A DNA stretch of 26,697 bases, from the NCBI GenBank assembly GCA_036396755.1, contig DASWKG010000168.1, positions 1-26,697 of the forward strand, given 5' to 3'. Made by a program: the position numbers and the translations under genes. How positions within the stretch are numbered: position 1 is the stretch's first letter; each line of letters opens with the position of its first letter. Under the pieces are notes generated by a model. That model worked only from the letters and a program-made list of their open reading frames with translations. It was not told the origin of the DNA and did not search any database. Below, in pieces: positions 23,401-26,697 of this stretch. This stretch comes from DASWKG01 sp036396755. Lineage in GTDB: Bacteria > Actinomycetota > UBA4738 > CALAEC01.

Positions 23401-23716
23401 TGCCTACGAGGAGTGGGTGGTCCCGCTCCGCGAGGAGGCGCGCGCGGCCTACATCGCCGTCGCCCGCGCCCTCGCGGACCGGGCCGGCCGGCGAGGCGAT
23501 CACGACACCGCGATCCGGTGCTGGCTCCGCATCCTCGAGCGCGACCCGTACGACGAGCCGGCCGGGCTCGGGCTGGTGCGCTCGGCGATCGGCGCGGGAC
23601 GCCACGGCGAGGCCCGGCGCCACTACCGGACCTACGTCGACCGGATGCGCGACCTCGACGTCGAGCCGGCCCCGTTCCCGACGGCGGACGAGCCAGGAGC
23701 GATCTCAGGGAACTGA
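20441..23716 (+). CDS. Large STAND-ATPase/TPR transcriptional regulator with C-terminal wHTH-BTAD (SARP-like)
   Basis: 1091 aa from TTG 20441 (GGAGG at 20429-20433, 7-nt gap; the product begins NDTPASKVLPPSIPPGFVARPRV, the usual MalT-like opening). Order: Walker A GPGFGKS at 42-48 and Walker B LILDDVHE near 131-138, in a MalT/STAND-type ATPase; winged-helix and helical linker to about 380; TPR-type helix pairs to about 830; an OmpR-like wHTH from about 844 (VRTLGGFVVVRDG, then KSRDLLKVLLARRGR, REVLIEALWPDDDP); and a BTAD helical domain to the C-terminus (about 940-1085). MalT itself ends in a LuxR HTH; here the output is the SARP-type DNA-binding pair moved to the C-terminus. Expected behaviour: a ligand triggers ATP-dependent oligomerisation and promoter binding. 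The signal is unknown. Flanked by copies of a 16-nt motif. Confidence 0.92.
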   Translation: MNDTPASKVLPPSIPPGFVARPRVDDVLPEALQRRLTTVVAGPGFGKSCLLAHWADQVPAAWYTLDAGDGALGPFARGLGDSLRLRIPGLPGDLTAAAGTGGGPGADEPARAEALVGLLCEALQNQLTDDVALILDDVHEIGEDSAAARLIEGLSRQAPDRLHIVVASRADPPFSIQRMRGQGQVLELSGQQLAFTPDEVGAVLRTVAIDPERLAVPLHELTGGWPAAVHLAAEMLRTLPPEERDAALRRLGRPEGPIFGYLAEEVLRSEPAEVRDLLRTLAPLERFTAGLCAALKLDRAPEILGRLERRGLFVEPLGGGDGWMRLNPVVREFLEDRDPVPEDDRRDLRRRAAEWFEAMGHHEDALRSLQGASEPDALGTFLLAHGERLIDAGLARRVAEAAEEVPDRPAELDVVLGIARQALGEWDDALPLLDRPRGPDALPARLAWRIGLIHYFRGDPGSAREAFERGRIEDGDTADEALLLAWRASLHWMQGDTESCASDVEGALRAASASGDQRALAAAHTSRALLAALEGDRRANDAHYLRALDAAERAGDLSQVVRIRTNRSSHLYEEGWYEQAREELNIAVRVGEVAGFTPLLALAYSNRGWTWLLQGRLDDAAGDFQLARDLYQRLDSRRIAYPLVGLGDVYRERGDLALARASYEEAIRQAEPAHDLQGLIPALAGLGRVLAAEDPVAAMAVCERAMGYPGSLNHVTAVLGGGWVALVAGERERAQELGRAAALLARERRDRAGLAEALELEALASEAPDHGPLEEAKRLWEELGNEVGSARVATALDRLAGTGSPGEPSPSERRLAALGVRPQSGAAGLLAALPIVSPDPTTVRTLGGFVVVRDGRPLPVAEWQSKKSRDLLKVLLARRGRPAHREVLIEALWPDDDPDAVANRLSVALSGIRSALDPDKRHPPDHFVAGDRESVGLDLEHLHVDVERFLALADRGRALVREHLDEEAIPVLQAAEEMYAGDFLEEDAYEEWVVPLREEARAAYIAVARALADRAGRRGDHDTAIRCWLRILERDPYDEPAGLGLVRSAIGAGRHGEARRHYRTYVDRMRDLDVEPAPFPTADEPGAISGN

Positions 23717-23724
23717 AAGGCTCC
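23704..23724 (+). repeat. Shared 16-nt regulatory motif, right copy
   Basis: CTCAGGGAACTGAAAG (23704-23719), then G and CTCC. It overlaps the regulator's stop codon (TGA 23714-23716) and lies 21 nt upstream of the small gene's ATG 23741. Apart from a one-base insertion before CTCC it matches the left copy, in the same orientation relative to the gene it precedes. Confidence 0.6.
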
Positions 23725-23740
23725 CGTGCATCATGAGCCC

Positions 23741-23926
23741 ATGGAGAGCTTCATCGTGCGCGTGTGGGTCCCGGGTGACGACGAGCACGAGGTGACCCCC
23801 GGCCTGCGCGGGCAGGTCCAGCACCTCGCCACGGGATCGACCAGAACCTTCCGGAACCCGCAGGAGCTCCTGGCGTCCATCCTCGAGGCGCTGGAGGCGC
23901 GCGTACCATCCCCGCCCCTCGAGTAG
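23741..23926 (+). CDS. Small hypothetical protein (61 aa)
   Basis: From ATG 23741 the product begins MESFIVRVWVPGDDEHEVTPG and continues LRGQVQHLATGSTRTFRNPQELLASILEALE. The pattern is two to three short beta strands (FIVRVWV; GQVQHLATG) and one amphipathic helix. Small proteins of this kind occur beside large ATPase-type regulators in actinobacteria, from memory; I cannot name a family. GTG 23726, five codons upstream, is an alternative start with weak AAAGG before it. CATCAT at 23729-23734 ends 7 nt before ATG 23741, so a leaderless transcript from the shared motif's promoter is possible. It follows the regulator by 24 nt and may be its partner or first target. Confidence 0.7.
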   Translation: MESFIVRVWVPGDDEHEVTPGLRGQVQHLATGSTRTFRNPQELLASILEALEARVPSPPLE

Positions 23927-23930
23927 CGGC

Positions 23931-23960
23931 TGGACTCCGGTCGAGCGGCGGCACTACGCT
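23931..23960 (+). promoter_or_regulatory. Candidate promoter for formate dehydrogenase
   Basis: TGGACT (23931-23936), 18 nt, then TACGCT (23955-23960); the latter is identical to the -10 box before the VOC gene. The predicted leader of about 43 nt contains a 7-bp hairpin (CCGGCCC-gag-GGGCCGG) just before the Shine-Dalgarno AAGGGGGA. Confidence 0.45.
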
Positions 23961-24009
23961 CGCGCCGTCCCCGGCCCGAGGGGCCGGTTCCCGAGCGAAG
24001 GGGGATTTC

Positions 24010-25212
24010 ATGGCCAAGGTCCTCTGCGTCCTGTACGACGACCCCGTCGACGGCTACCCGCCGGCGTACGCGCGGCCCGACATCCCCAAGCTCGACCGCT
24101 ATCCGGGCGGCCAGACGACGCCGACGCCCGCAGCGATCGACTTCCTCCCCGGTGAGCTGCTCGGCTGCGTCTCGGGCGAGCTGGGACTTCGCTCGTTCCT
24201 CGAGCGCGGCGGCCATTCGCTCGTCGTGACCTCCGACAAGGACGGACCCGACTCGGTCTTCGAGCGCGAGCTCCCGGGCGCGGACGTCGTCATCTCCCAG
24301 CCCTTCTGGCCCGCGTACCTCACCGCCGAGCGCATCGCCAAGGCGCCGGGGCTCAAGCTCGCGATCACCGCAGGCATCGGCTCGGACCACGTCGACCTCG
24401 CCGCGGCGATGGAGCGCGACATCACGGTCGCGGAGGTCACGTACTGCAACAGCATCAGCGTCGCCGAGCACGTGGTGATGATGATCCTGGCCCTCGTACG
24501 CAACTACATCCCGTCCTATCGGTGGGTGGTGGACGGCGGCTGGAACATCGCCGACTGCGTGGCGCGCTCCTACGACGTGGAGGGCATGCAGGTCGGTGTC
24601 TTCGGCGCGGGCCGCATCGGCGCCGCGGTGCTCCGCAGGATGAAGCCGTTCGACGTGGGGCTCCACTACACCGACAAGCACCGCCTTCCCGCCGAGGTCG
24701 AGGAGGAGCTCGGCGCGACCTTCCATCCCGACGTGCAGTCACTGGTGCGCGTCTGCGACGTGCTCTCGATCAACACCCCGCTCCATCCCGAGACCGAGCA
24801 CCTCTTCGGCGAGGAGCTGATCGGCACGATGAAGCGCGGCGCCTACATCGTGAACACGGCTCGCGGCAAGATCTGCGACCGCGAGGCGATCGCGCGGGCG
24901 CTGGAGAGCGGCCAGCTCGCGGGGTACGCGGGCGACGTCTGGTTCCCCCAGCCGCCCCCGAAGGAGCACCCGTGGCGGACGATGCCGAACCACGGGATGA
25001 CCCCGCACACGTCGGGGACGAGCCTGTCGGCCCAGACGCGGTACGCGGCCGGGGTCCGCGAGATCCTCGAGTGCTGGCTCGACGCCCGACCCATCCGCGA
25101 CGAGTACCTGATCGTCGACGGCGGCAAGCTCGCCGGTGCCGGCGCCCACTCCTACACCGCGGGCAACGCCACCGGCGGCTCGGAGGAAGCCGAGCGGTTC
25201 GGAGCCGGCTGA
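24010..25212 (+). CDS. fdh: NAD-dependent formate dehydrogenase
   Basis: 400 aa from ATG 24010, with AAGGGGGA 5 nt upstream. The protein matches, gap-free as I recall it, the well-studied metal-independent enzyme of Pseudomonas sp. 101: MAKVLCVLYDDPVDGYP at the start and GNATGGSEEAERF at the end. With numbering one higher than that enzyme (initiator Met counted), catalytic and binding residues are all present: Asn147 (TYCNSIS), Arg285 (NTARGK), Gln314 (WFPQP) and His333 (TPHTSGT). Asp222 (HYTDKHR) points to NAD rather than NADP. The Rossmann motif is GAGRIG with VF before it, where the Pseudomonas enzyme has AAGRIG. It is cytosolic and oxidises formate to CO2 while producing NADH. It has its own promoter after the small gene. 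Confidence 0.97.
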   Translation: MAKVLCVLYDDPVDGYPPAYARPDIPKLDRYPGGQTTPTPAAIDFLPGELLGCVSGELGLRSFLERGGHSLVVTSDKDGPDSVFERELPGADVVISQPFWPAYLTAERIAKAPGLKLAITAGIGSDHVDLAAAMERDITVAEVTYCNSISVAEHVVMMILALVRNYIPSYRWVVDGGWNIADCVARSYDVEGMQVGVFGAGRIGAAVLRRMKPFDVGLHYTDKHRLPAEVEEELGATFHPDVQSLVRVCDVLSINTPLHPETEHLFGEELIGTMKRGAYIVNTARGKICDREAIARALESGQLAGYAGDVWFPQPPPKEHPWRTMPNHGMTPHTSGTSLSAQTRYAAGVREILECWLDARPIRDEYLIVDGGKLAGAGAHSYTAGNATGGSEEAERFGAG

Positions 25213-25222
25213 TCCGGACGGG

Positions 25223-25250
25223 TTGCGATCCCCGGGGCAGGGCGTAGCCT
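25223..25250 (+). promoter_or_regulatory. Candidate promoter for the downstream secreted repeat protein
   Basis: TTGCGA (25223-25228), 16 nt, TAGCCT (25245-25250); the predicted transcript start is near 25257, about 20 nt before ATG 25276. Located just after the fdh stop. Confidence 0.4.
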
Positions 25251-25275
25251 GAGCAAGGAGCGGAGGATCGGGAGC

Positions 25276-26679
25276 ATGAAGACTCGCAACGTCTCGTCCC
25301 GCGGGCGGCTCATCGGCGCCCTCCTCTTGGTGACCGCCCCGCTCGCCACACCCGCGTCCCCCGCCACGGCCCTCCTCGAGGTCCCGAGCGGTCACGACCT
25401 GTTCGCGACCGACCCGACCACCACCGTCGCCAACGTTCAGCTGCCGGCCGGGTTCTTCGGCCCGGGGTCCGACCCGTTCACCGGCGACGTGATGTTCGCC
25501 GGCGAGCCACTGCAGACCTTCGACGGCCACCACGTCGGCGACGCGAGCACGGTGGTACAGCGCGCCCAGGCGGCGGAGCCGATGCCCACCGACACCGTCC
25601 CGATCGAGATCGTCGCCCTCTCGCTGATCAGCGTGGAGCCGATCACCGTCACCTACGACGGGGGCACGAACGCCGAGGAGTGGGACGTCCGGGTGGGCCT
25701 GTCGTCCTCGGGCCCGTCGGAAGGGCAGGTCGTCATCACCCAGACCAGCGCGCAGGGTGGGACCTTCGAGGCGCAGCTCCAGGTCGTCCCCCTGTTCACC
25801 TTCACCCGCCTCTCCGACGGGAGCACGCGCACGCTCGACGGGGCCGAGCTTCCGCCCGGGGGGTTCAACCTCACGGCGGGCGGCGTCCCCTGGCGGGCGG
25901 GGTGCATCCTCCCCGCCCTGGCGGTCCCCGGCCTCAACGACGGCTTCTGTCCCAGCTTCACCCCGGAGGGGCAGCTTCAGCCGACGGTGTTCACCGCGGC
26001 GTTCGTCCACCACGGCGTCTACCCGGCGCAGCCCGCCTCCGAGCACTTCAAGTGCTACCGGCTGGAGAAGGCCGACTTCAAGGCGCGCAGCGTGACCCTC
26101 GCCGATCAGTTCGGCAGCCGGTCGGCGAAGGTGACCGCACGGAGCGAGCTCTGCAACCCCGTCCAGAAGAACGACGAGCCGTTCCTGAACACGCAGGCGC
26201 ACCTCGTCTGCTACGCGACGAGCGGGCCCGACGAGGGCACGCTCGTGGCCGTGCGGAACCAGTTCGGGTCCCAGCGGCTGCTGGTCGGCGAGGCGCGCCG
26301 GCTCTGCGTCCCGTCGCAGAAGCGCACCGGCAAGTCCCGGTTCGACCTGATCGAGGTTCCGATCGACCACGTCCAGTGCTACGCCGTGAAGCCCGAGACG
26401 CCCCTGCGCCGGTTCGGCGACCTGGGAACGATGGAGCTCCGCGACCAATTCGGACGAGAGCGGGTGGCGGTCCGGAATGCGGTCCAGCTGTGCGCCCCCG
26501 TCCAGAAGAACGACGAGCTGATCATCCAGCACCCCCTTCACCATCTCGTCTGCTACGCGATCCGCGACGATCGCGTGGAGAAGCAGGTCATCGTCCGCAA
26601 CCAGTTCGAGAAGAAGAAGGTGCGGACCGTCCGGCCGGTCCGGCTGTGCGTCCCCTCCGACAAGCTCGTCCTCGAGTAG
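25276..26679 (+). CDS. Secreted protein with four C-terminal Cys-containing repeats (DUF7450-like)
   Basis: 467 aa from ATG 25276 (GGAGG 9 nt upstream; a second GGGAG lies too near). Signal peptide to about residue 32. Residues about 35-250 are an unrecognised beta-rich domain with a Cys pair (Cys210, Cys225). Residues 257-463 are four repeats of about 41-47 aa, each opening HxxCY and closing LCxPxxK, with a central QFG or QFE. Each repeat has two Cys, probably one disulfide per repeat. From memory such repeats resemble those annotated as DUF7450 in secreted actinobacterial and deltaproteobacterial proteins; their function is unknown. The repeats look like surface or matrix modules. The gene is likely monocistronic in this window. 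Confidence 0.82.
   Translation: MKTRNVSSRGRLIGALLLVTAPLATPASPATALLEVPSGHDLFATDPTTTVANVQLPAGFFGPGSDPFTGDVMFAGEPLQTFDGHHVGDASTVVQRAQAAEPMPTDTVPIEIVALSLISVEPITVTYDGGTNAEEWDVRVGLSSSGPSEGQVVITQTSAQGGTFEAQLQVVPLFTFTRLSDGSTRTLDGAELPPGGFNLTAGGVPWRAGCILPALAVPGLNDGFCPSFTPEGQLQPTVFTAAFVHHGVYPAQPASEHFKCYRLEKADFKARSVTLADQFGSRSAKVTARSELCNPVQKNDEPFLNTQAHLVCYATSGPDEGTLVAVRNQFGSQRLLVGEARRLCVPSQKRTGKSRFDLIEVPIDHVQCYAVKPETPLRRFGDLGTMELRDQFGRERVAVRNAVQLCAPVQKNDELIIQHPLHHLVCYAIRDDRVEKQVIVRNQFEKKKVRTVRPVRLCVPSDKLVLE
26044..26664 (+). repeat. Four tandem protein-coding repeats
   Basis: Repeat 1 is 26044-26169, repeat 2 is 26200-26322, repeat 3 is 26368-26508 and repeat 4 is 26542-26664. The linkers after repeats 1 and 3 both begin ND-E, and repeats 2 and 4 both open HLVCYA, suggesting that an ancestral two-repeat unit was duplicated. 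Confidence 0.75.
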
Positions 26680-26697
26680 CACCTGCCGACGGCGTCG

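Noticed and set aside
20408..23623. 1071-codon open frame on the minus strand opposite the regulator
   Set aside because: Striking length, but the plus-strand frame carries Walker, TPR, wHTH and BTAD motifs in order. The antisense frame reads as low-complexity Arg/Glu/Pro sequence, as expected from third-position GC.
20290..23724. Insertion sequence bounded by inverted repeats
   Set aside because: No transposase or recombinase lies inside and no target duplication is visible outside the repeats. Both copies sit in promoter positions in the same orientation relative to the genes they precede, so a regulatory reading is preferred.

Overview
The window is very GC-rich throughout. It uses GTG and TTG starts often, has class A RNase P RNA, and carries an RNase H gene overlapping a coiled-coil zinc-ribbon gene, as in Mycobacterium. 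TAnnnT-type -10 boxes recur. I infer a chromosomal segment of an actinobacterium (Actinomycetota), probably a deep-branching or uncultured lineage. I cannot place it further. I see no tRNA, rRNA, CRISPR array, transposase or phage gene.

Layout. 1-1323: end of a flavin disulfide reductase-like gene cut by the window edge. 1407-1802: small VOC protein with its own promoter. 1852-3930 (minus): zinc-ribbon/coiled-coil protein, RNase H, rnpB RNA and a TlpA-type thioredoxin, all read leftward. 4015-6948 (minus): large secreted penicillin-acylase-family enzyme with a C-terminal RTX-like tail. 7163-12776 (plus): a likely operon of a DUF4331 secreted protein, a TPR protein, a NicO-type metal exporter with an EF-hand loop and a His-rich loop, a small protein resembling a fragment of an MMPL transporter, and a secreted RTX-like repeat protein. 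12784-14306 (minus): proline dehydrogenase followed by an MBL-fold hydrolase. 14491-17986 (minus): two tandem secreted CocE/NonD (S15-like) hydrolases. 18144-19622 (plus): one ORF fusing an apparently intact peptide deformylase domain to a type-II PLP dehydratase-like domain. 19689-20231 (minus): small secreted protein of unknown function. 20400-23716 (plus): a 14-codon leader ORF overlapping the TTG start of a 1091-aa STAND-ATPase/TPR/wHTH-BTAD regulator. 23741-23926: 61-aa conserved-looking small protein. 24010-25212: NAD-dependent formate dehydrogenase. 25276-26679: secreted protein ending in four Cys-containing repeats.

How the parts may work together. Much of the window encodes exported proteins: two hydrolase families, Ca-binding repeat proteins and a metal exporter. 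This suggests scavenging of amides, esters and peptides plus divalent-metal handling at the cell surface. The most unusual items are the deformylase-PLP fusion and the regulator locus. In the latter, a perfect 16-nt motif occurs in the same orientation upstream of both genes flanking the regulator, so it also forms inverted repeats around it. The deformylase fusion (a predicted formate producer) and formate dehydrogenase (a formate consumer) lie about 4.4 kb apart. A functional link is speculative.

Starts were chosen by Shine-Dalgarno placement and family N-termini, so several differ from the longest ORF. Long antisense ORFs opposite most genes are high-GC artefacts and were left out.
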